In this document: positions 27,429 through 38,985 of the stretch, in pieces | How the letters are laid out: each line of letters starts with the position of its first letter | How positions within the stretch are numbered: the stretch's first letter is position 1 | NCBI RefSeq assembly: GCF_011516635.5 | Contig: NZ_CP096255.1 | Span: forward strand, 2,354,501-2,418,500 | Reading direction: 5' to 3' | DNA: 64,000 nucleotides | Source: Bradyrhizobium barranii subsp. apii | GTDB lineage: Bacteria; Pseudomonadota; Alphaproteobacteria; Rhizobiales; Xanthobacteraceae | Notes under the pieces: generated by a model | What the model was told of the DNA's origin: nothing | Seen by the model: only the letters and a program-made list of their open reading frames with translations | The model's database searches: none | Program-made: the position numbers and the translations under genes

Positions 27429-28355
27429 ATGACGGTTCTCTACAAGGCCAACATGGTTCGCGGCGCCGAATGGGCGCGCTTCTTCGCGGAGCGCGCGCCC
27501 GATGTGCCGTTCCGGCTCTGGCCCGACATCGGCGATCCCGCAGAGGTGCGCTACCTGGTGGCGTGGGTACCGCCTGATAACATCGCGACGACCTTTCCCA
27601 ATCTCGAGCTGGTCTTTTCGGTCGGTGCGGGCGTGGATCAGTTCGATGCCACGAAAGTTCCGGCGCACATTCCGCTCGTCCGCATGTTGGAGCCCGGCAT
27701 CGCCGAGACCATGGTGGAATACGTCACCATGGCCGTGCTCGCCCTGCATCGCGATCTCCTGCACTTCATCAGCCAGCAGAAGGAGCAGGTCTGGCGCGAG
27801 ATCCGGATCACGCCGGCCAAACGTCGTCGTGTCGGCGTGATGGGGCTGGGCCAGCTCGGCCAGGCCGTGCTCGACCGGCTCAAGGCGTTCGACTTTCCGC
27901 TTCTCGGCTGGAATCGTTCGCCGCGCGAGATTGAAGGCGTCACCTGTTACGCCGGTACGGACACCTTGCCAGAGTTTCTCGCGCAGGCCGACATTCTCGT
28001 CTGCCTGCTGCCGCTGACCGACGAGACCCGCGGCATCCTCAATGCCGATCTGTTCGCGCGCCTGCCGCGCGGAGCAGGGCTCGTCAATGTCGGGCGTGGC
28101 CCGCATCTCGTCCAAGCCGATTTTCTCGCGGCGCTCGACAGCGGCGCGCTGTCCGGTGCGGTGCTCGACGTCGCCGATCCCGAGCCGCTGCCCGCCGGCC
28201 ACCCGTTCTGGAGCCATCCGCGCATCTTGCTGACGCCGCACAATGCCAGCATGACGACGCCTGATACGGCCGTCGCTTTCGTGCTCGACGTCATCGCACG
28301 CCACCGCCGCGGCGAAGATCTGCCGGGGCGCGTCGATCGTAGTCGCGGCTATTAG
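27429..28355 (+). CDS. 2-hydroxyacid dehydrogenase, GhrA-like
   Basis: A 308-residue NAD(P)H-dependent enzyme of the D-2-hydroxyacid dehydrogenase family, nearest to glyoxylate/hydroxypyruvate reductase A. It has the nucleotide-binding GVMGLGQLGQAVLDRLKAF, the catalytic Arg in LVNVGRGPHLV, Glu in VADPEPLPAGHPFW and His in LLTPHNASMTTP. In this operon it could reduce the 2-oxo acid or glyoxylate released by the neighbouring oxidoreductase; that is inference. Gaps to both neighbours are under 15 bp. Confidence 0.9.
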   Translation: MTVLYKANMVRGAEWARFFAERAPDVPFRLWPDIGDPAEVRYLVAWVPPDNIATTFPNLELVFSVGAGVDQFDATKVPAHIPLVRMLEPGIAETMVEYVTMAVLALHRDLLHFISQQKEQVWREIRITPAKRRRVGVMGLGQLGQAVLDRLKAFDFPLLGWNRSPREIEGVTCYAGTDTLPEFLAQADILVCLLPLTDETRGILNADLFARLPRGAGLVNVGRGPHLVQADFLAALDSGALSGAVLDVADPEPLPAGHPFWSHPRILLTPHNASMTTPDTAVAFVLDVIARHRRGEDLPGRVDRSRGY

Positions 28356-28364
28356 GGCAATCGC

Positions 28365-30233
<1,869 letters not shown>

Positions 30234-30506
30234 CGGCGCAAAGGCGCGCAGCGGATGCTTTCCAGAACGCACGATAAAATCGTGCCCTGATCAGCCGCAC
30301 ACGTTAACGCTGTTGTCCTTCGCGATGCCAAGCCTGTGAAATCGTGCTGAAATCACAATGAATTCACCTCGTCGCGACGGAGTGCGACCGCCTGCCACAA
30401 TCTATGTGCTAATCCGGCGAAGCTGGACCGTCGGCCGTCGATCTCTGATAATGCATCGACTCGGAAAGGCCGACGCAGACGTGCCTTTCACGGATGGAAT
30501 ATTGAA

Positions 30507-31430
30507 ATGACACAAGCAGGCGTCTACGGGCAGAGGCTCGGGCGGGGCCTTCACGTGAAGGAAGCTCCGGTTCTGATCACGCGCTCGCTGCGCAGCGCGG
30601 AGCTCGCGGTCACCGAAGTCCGCAATGACAAGCCGACGTCCGAACTTTCCGGCTCGTTGCCGGCTGAAGATGCTTACCTCGTCAGCCTGAAGCTCCGCGA
30701 CTATCCCGCTTGCGAATGTTGGGAGGAAGGCCGCTACGTCACCAGGGAGGATATTCGTGCGGGCGCGACCTATCTGTACGACCTCAAGCGCGACCCGCGC
30801 TATGTGATCGACAAGCCGTTTCACTCGCTCTTCTTCTATTTGCCGCGCTCGGCCCTTCACGACATGGCGAGGCAACCCGGCGCGCCGCGCATTGGCGAGC
30901 TCAGTTACGAGCCCGGTGTGGGCCATGACGACGGGGTCATCCGTCATATCGGCGCCACCTTGCAGGAAGCACTGCGTCGGCCTGACGAGACCAACCAGCT
31001 TTTCGTCGATCATATGATGCTCGCGCTCACCGCGCACGTCGCCCAGACCTATGGCGGGCTGAAGCCTGTCGCAGAGCCTAACCGCGGCGGCCTCGCGCCA
31101 TGGCAGGTGAAGCGCGCCTGCGACCGGCTCGAATCCGATCTCCCAGGCAAGGTCGCGTTGGAGCAGATCGCGACCGAGCTCGGCCTTTCGGTCAGCCACT
31201 TTTCACGCGGATTCCGGATCTCCACCGGCCTGCCGCCGCATCAATGGCTGCTGCGCCAGCGCGTGAAGGCGGCCACGCAGCTGATGACGGTCCGCAACCT
31301 GCCGTTGTCCGAGATTGCGATCTCGGCCGGATTTGCCAATCAAAGCCATTTCACGCGGGTGTTCACGCAGATGGTCGGCGTCAGTCCGGGCACATGGCGC
31401 CGCGAAACCCATGGCGGGCCGGACGCGTAG
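30507..31430 (+). CDS. AraC-family transcription regulator
   Basis: A 307-residue regulator with a variable N-terminal domain (about 1-190) and the AraC DNA-binding domain at about 205-300: VALEQIATELGLSVSHFSRG with FRISTGLPPHQWLLRQRVKA, then LSEIAISAGFANQSHFTRVF and VGVSPGTWRRET. It is 273 bp after the importer operon and has its own promoter region, so a role in that operon is possible but not shown. The frame remains open after the TAG stop (see 31431-31847). Confidence 0.9.
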   Translation: MTQAGVYGQRLGRGLHVKEAPVLITRSLRSAELAVTEVRNDKPTSELSGSLPAEDAYLVSLKLRDYPACECWEEGRYVTREDIRAGATYLYDLKRDPRYVIDKPFHSLFFYLPRSALHDMARQPGAPRIGELSYEPGVGHDDGVIRHIGATLQEALRRPDETNQLFVDHMMLALTAHVAQTYGGLKPVAEPNRGGLAPWQVKRACDRLESDLPGKVALEQIATELGLSVSHFSRGFRISTGLPPHQWLLRQRVKAATQLMTVRNLPLSEIAISAGFANQSHFTRVFTQMVGVSPGTWRRETHGGPDA

Positions 31431-31847
31431 AGCGTTTTTCCGTCAAAATCAGAATCCAAATCTGGGCCGCTTCGCCAGCGAGATCGCCTGCTTCGTGCCC
31501 GTGAAATTCGTGAGGCGCTGCGCTTCAGGGCAAGCATCCCGGCCATTCCTTCAGCAGGCGGCTACATCACGCTGAGGGAGGCCGAAGCCAGGGTGAAGTC
31601 CACCGATTTCCTGCACGAGGATTTCGCGCGGCGCATCCCAGCCGGCGATATCCACCTCAACGGGATGGCCCTGCTCGACCGTCCCGGCGATCCGCTCCCG
31701 AGTATGCAACGATGCAAACTTAGTCCTCCTGAGATCGTGACTGGATGGAGCGACAGGGAACAGGAGTATGTGAACAGTCTCATAGTCCATCACTCTCTTT
31801 TCGAGCTAACTCTCCCCCAAGAAATTGCTGCACCCGGAGCTGACTGA
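31431..31847 (+). other. Coding-like stretch, possible gene remnant
   Basis: This 614-bp gap before the next gene holds a frame, in phase with the AraC gene but after its stop, that stays open to 31847. The central part (about 31550-31690) uses GC-rich third positions like a real gene: GGYITLREAEARVKSTDF and ARRIPAGDIHLNGMALLD. There is no good ATG; the first usable start is GTG at 31593. The opposite strand over 31551-31793 is open as well, so the reading direction is not certain. I do not recognise the family. From 31848 to 32044 I see nothing beyond a ribosome site for the next gene. Confidence 0.35.
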
Positions 31848-32044
31848 CAGACACGGGTGAGATGCAATGCCTGCGAAGCCGCGAGCTCGCAGCTTTGGAC
31901 TGGCTCTCGTCTTGGTTACGAGCAAGCCAGCCCCATCACTCAGCCACATCTTTTGGAAATTGGAATCAAGGGCATCGCGAAGCGCGTCCACGCAGCTTCT
32001 AATCGGGGTCGGCCGGTAGGCTGCTACTTATTGAGGAGCCCCCA

Positions 32045-32560
32045 ATGAAGATAGGCAACGCAGTTTCCAGCGCATTTTCCCTAACGAGGTACGCCGGTAA
32101 TCTTGGGATCGCCCGTTCCAGTCTTATCAAGTCGGCCCATCTCCTCGAAAGAATTGGGCTAGCAGCCGTTGGGGCCTCTTGCGGCCTCTATGTGGGTGCG
32201 ACCCTGTTGCGTCAGAAAGGCGGGCTTTTTGAAAGCGGCTGGATCGTGCTGCTAACAATGCTCTACGGAGCTCTCAGCTATTATGTTGGAATTGATTTGT
32301 CCCGGTCTGTCGCTCGGAGGTCGATTTCGAGCACGTCGGAAGAATACAACGGCTCTGAGGTTGCTGAGATCATGAGTGCGGCCGGTACGTTCGGCGCGGC
32401 GATTGCAGCAACTCTGTCCGTCAGCATCCTTGTCCTTGATCAAAGCCTACCCAATGGGCTGATAGCGTTTCTCGCCGGCTGTTGGGTCGTTGGGTCTTCG
32501 CTTCAAGTTGCGGCGGGAACGATGGCGCGCAACTACGTAGTGCCCAAGGACGAAGAATGA
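32045..32560 (+). CDS. Small integral membrane protein of unknown function
   Basis: A 171-residue protein with about four hydrophobic segments: IGLAAVGASCGLYVGATLL, WIVLLTMLYGALSYYVGI, IMSAAGTFGAAIAATLSVSI and GLIAFLAGCWVVGSSLQVA. A GAGGAG site sits close upstream of the ATG, supporting expression. Codon use is clearly less GC-rich in third positions than in flanking genes, a sign of transfer. No family recognised. Downstream neighbour is the large cyclase-ATPase gene, 313 bp away and on the same strand. Confidence 0.65.
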   Translation: MKIGNAVSSAFSLTRYAGNLGIARSSLIKSAHLLERIGLAAVGASCGLYVGATLLRQKGGLFESGWIVLLTMLYGALSYYVGIDLSRSVARRSISSTSEEYNGSEVAEIMSAAGTFGAAIAATLSVSILVLDQSLPNGLIAFLAGCWVVGSSLQVAAGTMARNYVVPKDEE

Positions 32561-32873
32561 AGACAATTGTGCTCACGGAAAAGCGTCTGCTTGGCGTCGT
32601 CATGTAGGCACCAGAGCCAGTGCTGACGTCAGGTCTGAAGGCGAGTGGTTGACGGCTCATCGCAACTTCTGTCGTCCAACGCTGCGTGCAGACGATCTTT
32701 AGTAGCGCCGCCGTTTGCATCGAGCAATGTCCTTGCTGGAAGCGGCATCGGTACTGAGCAACCTAAGTTATCGCGCAACAAACAAGACGTGCCATCATGG
32801 TGGCGTTGAGATATTGTCCCCGCGCCGTGGTCCAAAATTCTGCTAATTGTCAACCACACGATCGGTGGAGCCA
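32561..32873. other. Intergenic stretch, nothing recognised
   Basis: Between the small membrane protein and the cyclase-ATPase gene. A 16-codon frame overlaps the preceding stop (ATG at 32557) but ends at once. No terminator hairpin, tRNA or repeat was seen. It presumably holds the promoter of the cyclase gene. Confidence 0.4.
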
Positions 32874-35800
32874 ATGCAGATTGCGGAGTGGCTCGAGAAG
32901 CTGGGGCTTGGACAATACGCAGAGCGTTTTGTCCAAAATGGGATCGACATGGGCGTCCTTCCCGAACTGATGGCCGAGGACTTCGATAAGCTCGGAGTCC
33001 TGCTTGGCCATCGCCGCAAAATGCTGCGTGCCATTGCCGACCTCGATCCAGCCGCGTTGATCGCATCGCCGGCTCCTCCTCACGACGCCGAGCGGCGTCA
33101 CCTGACCGTTATGTTTTGCGACCTGGTCGGCTCGACGGCGCTCTCCGCGCGTCTCGATCCCGAGGATATGTGGGAAGTGATCCGGGCCTACCGCGCCGCT
33201 TGTGCGGGCGTCATCGCTGCTTATGACGGCAGGATCGCCAGGTTCGTCGGTGACGGAATACTGGTCTATTTCGGCTATCCCCGCGCCCACGAGGACGATG
33301 CGGAGCGCGCAGTGCGAGCGGGCCTCGACACCATCGCTGCGGTCGGGCGACTCAGGACGGGCGCCACTGAACGGGTTGAACTGCGGATCGCAATCGCGAC
33401 CGGGCTTGTGGTGATCGGCGACCTCATCAGCGGCGATGCGTCGGAGGAGCACGCAACGGTCGGCGATACACCAAACCTTGCTGCCAGGCTTCAGAGCCTG
33501 GCCGAACCGGGAGTGGTCGTCGTCGCCTCGTCGACGCGCCGGCTGCTTGGCGATCTCTTCACTTTTCGCAATCTCGGCCGCCGCGAGGTCAAGGGGATAG
33601 CCGAACCCATCGCGGTCTGGGCGGTCGAGGGGGCGGCCGCATCGGAAAGTCGCTTCGAGGCGGTCCGCGCAGCGCGTTCGATCGGCTTTGTCGGTCGCAA
33701 GGAGGAGATCGAATTCACGCTCTCGCGCCAGCGGTTGGCATGGCAGGGGCAGGGCCAGATGGTGTTGATCTCCGGCGAAGCAGGCATCGGCAAGTCGCGC
33801 ATTGTCGCAACGCTGTCCGAAAACCCCGCGTTGGGGGCGCATCGCCGGGTGCGATATCAGTGTTCGCCCTACCACACCAACAGCGCGCTTCATCCCTTTG
33901 TCGCGCAGCTGGAGCGCGCAGCCGGTATCCGCTCGCACGACATGCCGGAGCAAAAGCTCGACAAGCTTGAGGCAATGCTGGCGCTTGGAACGCAACAGGT
34001 CGCCCGGGCGACACCGCTCATTGCGGCTCTCCTTTCGATTCCAACCGGCGACCATTATCCGCCGCTTGGTTTGAGCCCGGCGCAGCAGCGGCGACAGACA
34101 TTTGCCTCGCTTCTCGATCAGCTCGAGGGGTTGGCGCGAGAGCAGCCCCTGCTGGTAATCTGCGAGGATATGCATTGGGCCGATGCCACGACACTTGAAC
34201 TGTTCGATCTCGGCGTCGACCGGATCAGGGGACTGCCGATACTCATGCTCATGACATCCCGGCCAGAGTTCGAGCCCTCCTGGTCGGGCCTCGCCAACGT
34301 CAGCCTGTTGCGGCTCGACCGGCTCGACCGGCAGGACACGCGTGCGCTGGTCGAGCAGGTGACCGTTGGCCGCCAGCTGCCGCGCGAGATGATGGAGCAG
34401 ATCATCGACAAGACGGACGGCATCCCGCTATTCGTCGAGGAACTGACCAAGATGGTGCTGGAGTCCGGACTGCTCGTCGAGGATTCCGGACGCTATCGCC
34501 TCGATAGTCCTCTCCCGCCGCTCGCTATTCCCGCGACGCTGCAGGATTCGCTGATGGCGCGGCTCGACCGGCTGGCTCCCGTCAAGGAGGTGGCGCAGAT
34601 AGGCGCCGCCATCGGCCGCGACTTTTCATACGCGCTGCTAAAATATGTGACAGGACGCGATGATCTGACGCTGAGCGCCGCGCTGGGGCAACTCGAAGAG
34701 GCGGAACTGCTGGTGCGTCGCGGGACACCGCCCGACGCAAACTATAGCTTCAGGCACGCTCTCGTTCAGGAAGCGGCCTATGAAGGCCTGCTCAAGAGCA
34801 AACGGCAGGTGCTTCACAAGCGCATCGGCGATGTCCTGCGCGAGAAGTTTCCCGTCGTTGCCGAGACTGAGCCGGAAGTTCTGGCACACCACTTCACCGA
34901 GGCGGGGCTGAGCGAGATCGCCCTCGAATGGTGGCGCAAGGCGGGCCAGCAAGCGCTGAAGCGCTCGGCCTATTCCGAGGCGATCGCGCATCTCGGCAAG
35001 GCGATTGCGTCCGCCGATGAGGTGCCGGATGATCCCCGCCGGATGATGAGCAGGCTGCATCTTCAAATCGAGTATGGCCGTGCATTGCGAGGCAGCCTCG
35101 GCCACAGCGCTCCCGAAACGGTAGCCGCATGGACGCGTGCCCGACAGTTCGCTGCCGACATCAATGATCCCGTTGAACTTGCGCCGGTCCATTCGGGTCT
35201 CTTCAATGCCTGCCTGACACACGGCGAACTCGCTCCGATGCGTGAGCTCGCGGATGCCATCATGAGCGCCGCTGACCGACGACCGGACTCACCGGTGGCC
35301 GCCGTCGTCGCACATTGGACGGGCGGGGCTACATGCTGGTTCGGGGGCGACTATTTGAACGCGAGAACGCATCTTGAGCAGGCACTAGAGATCTACGGCG
35401 CCGAGCGGGATCCAGCGACGTTCAGGGCTTCGGCACTGGATCTCCCGTTCGTGATCATGAGGTTTCTTGCCCTGGTGCTTTGGCCGCTTGGCAGGATCGC
35501 GCGTGCACGCCGCCTCGCTGCCGAAGCGGTGAGTGCTTCGGGAGAAAAACGGGCGCTGTCCCAGGCCAACGCGCTGGTTCATCGCGCCGTGTTCGACGGA
35601 CTATGCGGAGGCGTGTTGCAGCAAACGGAGACGATCTTGGCGCTCGGTCTCGCGCGCGACCACACGATGCCGTTGTATGTGGCCGCCGGCACCTATCTGA
35701 ATGGCCTCGCCAAGTGGCGTGCAGGCGACCAAATGACCGGACTGACGGAAATGCGTCGCGGCTGGACTTTGCTGCACGAGAATGACTGCTATCTCTGTGA

Positions 35801-36203
35801 GCCGTTTTGGGGGATGCACGTCGCCTTGGCGAACGCAGCGTCGGGCCAACTCGAAACCGGGCTGGAAATCTTGAGCGAATTGATCGCGTGGACCGGGCAA
35901 TCCGGCCAGCATTGGCTTGATGCCGAGTTGCATCGCGCCCGCGGCGAGCTTTTGTCGCGTCTTGATCCTTCGGACGAAGCCAGTGCCGAAGCTTCCCTCA
36001 ACCGAGCGCTTGAGATCGCACGACACCAGCAGACGAAGACTTTCGAGCTGCGCAGCGCCCTTGGACTTGCTCGCCTGCACAAGAGAAATGGCCGAGCAGG
36101 CGGGGTATCCGAAATGCTCGCTCCCGTGCTGGCCGAATTCGATGTGGAGCGAAATCTTTCTGAAGTCGTGGAAGCGAAAGAGCTGCTGGAGCAAGTGCAT
36201 TAG
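32874..36203 (+). CDS. SAM domain / class III cyclase / AAA ATPase / TPR-like signalling protein
   Basis: About 1109 residues from ATG 32874, preferred over TTG 32847 because GGTGGAG lies just before it. Order: SAM domain (1-58), class III nucleotide cyclase (about 72-255), NB/AAA ATPase (Walker A GEAGIGKS at 301-308, Walker B-like LLVICEDMHWAD), then a long helical region resembling TPR repeats. Cyclase metal ligands D83 (FCDLVGS) and D127 (FVGDG) and catalytic N201/R205 (PNLAAR) are present, so it may be active. The position before the GD motif that is normally Lys and helps choose adenine is Arg123. Such fusions are frequent in Bradyrhizobium; the signal is unknown. Confidence 0.9.
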   Translation: MQIAEWLEKLGLGQYAERFVQNGIDMGVLPELMAEDFDKLGVLLGHRRKMLRAIADLDPAALIASPAPPHDAERRHLTVMFCDLVGSTALSARLDPEDMWEVIRAYRAACAGVIAAYDGRIARFVGDGILVYFGYPRAHEDDAERAVRAGLDTIAAVGRLRTGATERVELRIAIATGLVVIGDLISGDASEEHATVGDTPNLAARLQSLAEPGVVVVASSTRRLLGDLFTFRNLGRREVKGIAEPIAVWAVEGAAASESRFEAVRAARSIGFVGRKEEIEFTLSRQRLAWQGQGQMVLISGEAGIGKSRIVATLSENPALGAHRRVRYQCSPYHTNSALHPFVAQLERAAGIRSHDMPEQKLDKLEAMLALGTQQVARATPLIAALLSIPTGDHYPPLGLSPAQQRRQTFASLLDQLEGLAREQPLLVICEDMHWADATTLELFDLGVDRIRGLPILMLMTSRPEFEPSWSGLANVSLLRLDRLDRQDTRALVEQVTVGRQLPREMMEQIIDKTDGIPLFVEELTKMVLESGLLVEDSGRYRLDSPLPPLAIPATLQDSLMARLDRLAPVKEVAQIGAAIGRDFSYALLKYVTGRDDLTLSAALGQLEEAELLVRRGTPPDANYSFRHALVQEAAYEGLLKSKRQVLHKRIGDVLREKFPVVAETEPEVLAHHFTEAGLSEIALEWWRKAGQQALKRSAYSEAIAHLGKAIASADEVPDDPRRMMSRLHLQIEYGRALRGSLGHSAPETVAAWTRARQFAADINDPVELAPVHSGLFNACLTHGELAPMRELADAIMSAADRRPDSPVAAVVAHWTGGATCWFGGDYLNARTHLEQALEIYGAERDPATFRASALDLPFVIMRFLALVLWPLGRIARARRLAAEAVSASGEKRALSQANALVHRAVFDGLCGGVLQQTETILALGLARDHTMPLYVAAGTYLNGLAKWRAGDQMTGLTEMRRGWTLLHENDCYLCEPFWGMHVALANAASGQLETGLEILSELIAWTGQSGQHWLDAELHRARGELLSRLDPSDEASAEASLNRALEIARHQQTKTFELRSALGLARLHKRNGRAGGVSEMLAPVLAEFDVERNLSEVVEAKELLEQVH

Positions 36204-36245
36204 GCACGTGCCGTTTTCCCCCAGTCGATGGGCAGGGAATGACAG

Positions 36246-37469
36246 TCAGGAATTCACGTGCACGAAATCCCGCAGCAGCGGATAGATCTCGTTATTCCAC
36301 CGCTTGCCCGAGAACACGCCGTAGTGGCCGACGCCGGCCTGCATGTGGTGGACGCGGCGATAGGCGCGCACACCGGTGCAGAGGTCTTGCGCGGCGAGCG
36401 TCTGGCCGATCGAGCAGATGTCGTCCTTCTCGCCTTCGACCGTCATTAGCCCCATGCGGCTGACGGCCTTGGTGTTCACGGGACGGCCACGGTGCATCAA
36501 CTTGCCTTGCGGCAACAGGTGCTCCTGGAACACGTCACGCACGGTCTCGATGTAGAACTCGGCCGGCAGGTCCATCACGGCGAAATATTCGTCGTAGAAG
36601 GTCTTGATGCTCGCGGCCTTCTCCTTCTCGCCCTTGGCGATATGGTTGGCGAGATCCATGTGCTGCTTGATGTGGCGCTCGAGATTCATCGAGACGAACG
36701 CCGTGAGTTGCACGAAGCCGGGATAGACCTTGCGGAGCGCGCCGCGGCATTGCACCGGCACGTAGTTGATCAGGTTCTGGTCGAACCAGTCGATCGGCCT
36801 GCTCTTGGCGAACTCGTTGACCCTGGTCGGCTGGATGCGCGTGTCGATCGGACCCGCCATCAGCGTCAGCGTCGCAGGCCGCGAGGGGTGGTTGCCCTCG
36901 CACATGACCGCGGCGGCCGCGAGTGCCGAGACCGAGGGCTGGCAGATTGCGACCATGTGCGGACGCGGGCCCAATTGGCCGAGGAAGTCGATGAGATGAT
37001 CGGTGTAATCGTCGAGCCCGAAGCGGCCTTCGCGGCGTGGAATGTCGCGCGGATTGTGCCAGTCGGTGATGTAGACGTCGTGATCCTGCAGTAGCGTTTT
37101 CACGGTGCCGCGCAGCAGCGTGGCGAAATGGCCCGACATCGGCGCCACCAGCAGCATGCGCGGCTGCTCCGGCACGCCGTCCTTCCTGAAGTGCAGCAGC
37201 GAGCCGAACGGCGTCGCGTAGGCGACCTCCTCGGTGACGCCGACCTCACGGTTGCCCACCATCACGCTGTCGATGCCGTAGGCCGGACGGTGATAGGTGA
37301 GGGTGGAGCGCGAGATCAGCTCCAGCGCGGCGGAGAGCCGGCCGACGACCTGATCCGATAGGCCCTGCGGCACCAGATTGAGGAATCTGAGTGCGGACGA
37401 AGCTCCCGCCCGCCACGGCGCGGTGAGGTCCATATGGTTCTGAAAGGCCTGATAATACATCGACATCAT
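36246..37469 (-). CDS. phaZ: Intracellular polyhydroxyalkanoate depolymerase
   Basis: A 407-residue cytoplasmic enzyme that mobilises stored polyhydroxybutyrate. Family segments are MMSMYYQAFQNHMDLTAPWR at the N-terminus, VAPMSGHFATLLRGTVKTLL and HDVYITDWHNPRDIP. The nucleophile elbow reads AICQPSV with Cys176 where lipases have Ser; in the Ralstonia PhaZ1 enzyme the same Cys is catalytic. The acid is in GEKDDICSIGQT and the His in GVGHYGVFSG. Three Met codons compete at the start (37469, 37466, 37460) after a GGAGGG site. It lies alone and is divergent from the glutathione transferase gene. Confidence 0.93.
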   Translation of the reverse strand: MMSMYYQAFQNHMDLTAPWRAGASSALRFLNLVPQGLSDQVVGRLSAALELISRSTLTYHRPAYGIDSVMVGNREVGVTEEVAYATPFGSLLHFRKDGVPEQPRMLLVAPMSGHFATLLRGTVKTLLQDHDVYITDWHNPRDIPRREGRFGLDDYTDHLIDFLGQLGPRPHMVAICQPSVSALAAAAVMCEGNHPSRPATLTLMAGPIDTRIQPTRVNEFAKSRPIDWFDQNLINYVPVQCRGALRKVYPGFVQLTAFVSMNLERHIKQHMDLANHIAKGEKEKAASIKTFYDEYFAVMDLPAEFYIETVRDVFQEHLLPQGKLMHRGRPVNTKAVSRMGLMTVEGEKDDICSIGQTLAAQDLCTGVRAYRRVHHMQAGVGHYGVFSGKRWNNEIYPLLRDFVHVNS

Positions 37470-37638
37470 ACTGAAACGCCCACCCTCCCGTGCTGTCATG
37501 CAATATCGAAGCCAAACGGGCGCCCTACCGCCCTCAAAACTGGCACATCGCTTGCTCCTCCATTTGCGGGAAGCACAGGTCATGAGCACTCCCGCGGGCC
37601 GGGCAGGGGGCGAGTCACAGGCGTAGGGAAGAGGCCAT

Positions 37639-38295
37639 ATGGCGAAGGCGACACTGACCATCAGCAGCAAGAACTATTCGTCCTGGTCGCTGCGCGGCTG
37701 GCTGCTGACGAAATTTTCCGGGCTCGATTTCGAGGAGATCGTCACCGCGCCGGACGACGCGTCGGCGCGCGCGGAGATCCTGCTGCTGTCGTCGTCGATC
37801 CTGGTGCCATGCCTGCGCCACGACGGCGCCGTGGTCTGGGATACGCTGGCGATCGCCGAATATCTCAACGAGGCGATGCCGGAAGCCGGTCTGTTGCCTG
37901 ATGACCGCGTCCAGCGGGCGCATTGCCGCTCGATCTGCGGCGAAATCCATTCCGGCTTCACGACGCTGCGCGCTTCGCTGCCGGTCAATCTGAAGGGGCA
38001 CTTCCCCGGCTTCAAGATCTGGTCGCGCGCGCAGGCCGACATCGACCGCGTCTGGTCCATCTGGCGCGACTGTCTGGAGAAATCCGGCGGTCCCTTCCTG
38101 TTCGGCGCGAGGCGCACCATGGCGGATGCGATGTATGCCCCCGTGGTGACGCGCTTCGTGACCTATGACGTCAAGCTCGAGCCCCTGCTGAAGGCCTATG
38201 CCGATACCATCATGGCCATGCCCGAGTTGAAGGAATGGATCGCGGCGGCCAAGGATGAGCCGGCCGAAATCGAGGAGCTCGAGGTCGAATATTAG
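37639..38295 (+). CDS. Glutathione S-transferase family protein
   Basis: A 218-residue two-domain protein. The N-terminal thioredoxin-like domain has the glutathione-site residues in ISSKNYSSWSLRGWLLTKF and VPCLRHDGAVVWDTLAIAEY, where SSW replaces the usual Ser/Tyr region, typical of the alphaproteobacterial subgroup. The C-terminal helical domain begins near residue 90. GAAGAGG precedes the start. A rho-independent terminator overlaps the stop. Likely a detoxifying transferase; substrate unknown. Confidence 0.92.
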   Translation: MAKATLTISSKNYSSWSLRGWLLTKFSGLDFEEIVTAPDDASARAEILLLSSSILVPCLRHDGAVVWDTLAIAEYLNEAMPEAGLLPDDRVQRAHCRSICGEIHSGFTTLRASLPVNLKGHFPGFKIWSRAQADIDRVWSIWRDCLEKSGGPFLFGARRTMADAMYAPVVTRFVTYDVKLEPLLKAYADTIMAMPELKEWIAAAKDEPAEIEELEVEY

Positions 38296-38323
38296 GCAGG
38301 CCTGACGCCCGCCTGCCTGTTTT
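38294..38323 (+). terminator. Rho-independent terminator after the glutathione transferase gene
   Basis: An 8-bp GC-rich stem, AGGCAGGC (38294-38301) with GCCTGCCT (38311-38318), around a 9-base loop and followed by GTTTT. The left arm starts inside the TAG stop codon of the gene. Confidence 0.75.
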
Positions 38324-38575
38324 GGGAGCGCGGCCCGGGCTGCCGCACCCGGCCGCCATGCCATTGAAGCCGTTAACTTTTAGCACCCGCAGCCGGCTCG
38401 GGCCGGCCCACGTGCTGCGCAGATATTGTATACGCGTGCGGGCTTGTTGCGACATCTAGCCGTGAACAGCCGCGTACACGGCGTTCCGGCTGATTCGGAC
38501 GTGATTCGTTCGGGCCGCGTTCCGTTAGTTAAGGCAGAGCGCGGCCCCGTTGCATTTTGAGACAGACGCCGCTCG

Positions 38576-38800
38576 TCAGGCGAAGCCCGAGTGCTTGGCG
38601 CGCGGCACGCGCCAGCCGATCACAGTGGCTTCCACCGGGACGCCGGCCGCGTCGTTCTGCCAGCGGCCCTCGACATAGCGGCAGGCGAACGGCAGTTGAT
38701 ACGTTCCGCTGTGGTCCTCGCACAGCACCTCCACCGGCAGGCCAGGTGGCGGTTCGCCGGCGCCATCGAATTCCGCCAGACGTCTATCGCGCGTTGCCAT
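38576..38800 (-). CDS. Small hypothetical protein
   Basis: A 74-residue soluble protein with a clear GGGGAG ribosome site before its ATG at 38800. Notable pieces are LPVEVLCEDHSGTYQLPFAC and RWQNDAAGVPVEATVIGWR. There is no signal peptide. It ends with KHSGFA. I know no function. The 280-bp gap on its left (38296-38575) holds only the terminator of the preceding gene and otherwise nothing recognised. Confidence 0.7.
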   Translation of the reverse strand: MATRDRRLAEFDGAGEPPPGLPVEVLCEDHSGTYQLPFACRYVEGRWQNDAAGVPVEATVIGWRVPRAKHSGFA

Positions 38801-38985
38801 TCCAAAAATCTCCCCTAATCAAAGTCGCGGAAAGAGCGCCCACTTTCTTCCGCGCACAGTTCACTGCTCCCCGTCCAAGGGAACAAGCCAAGCTCAACGC
38901 GAGAATGCGGTACGAGTGTGGTAGCCTCCGGCGTCGGCGAGCAAAAAGCGCACATTGCCGTGATTGATTTGGACGAGGAACCTGC

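Noticed and set aside
31551..31793. Minus-strand 80-codon frame in the remnant region
   Set aside because: Also GC-rich in third positions, but no ribosome site and no family; the plus-strand frame is longer. Direction of the remnant left open.
32557..32607. 16-codon ORF overlapping the stop of the small membrane protein
   Set aside because: Too short and without features; probably chance.
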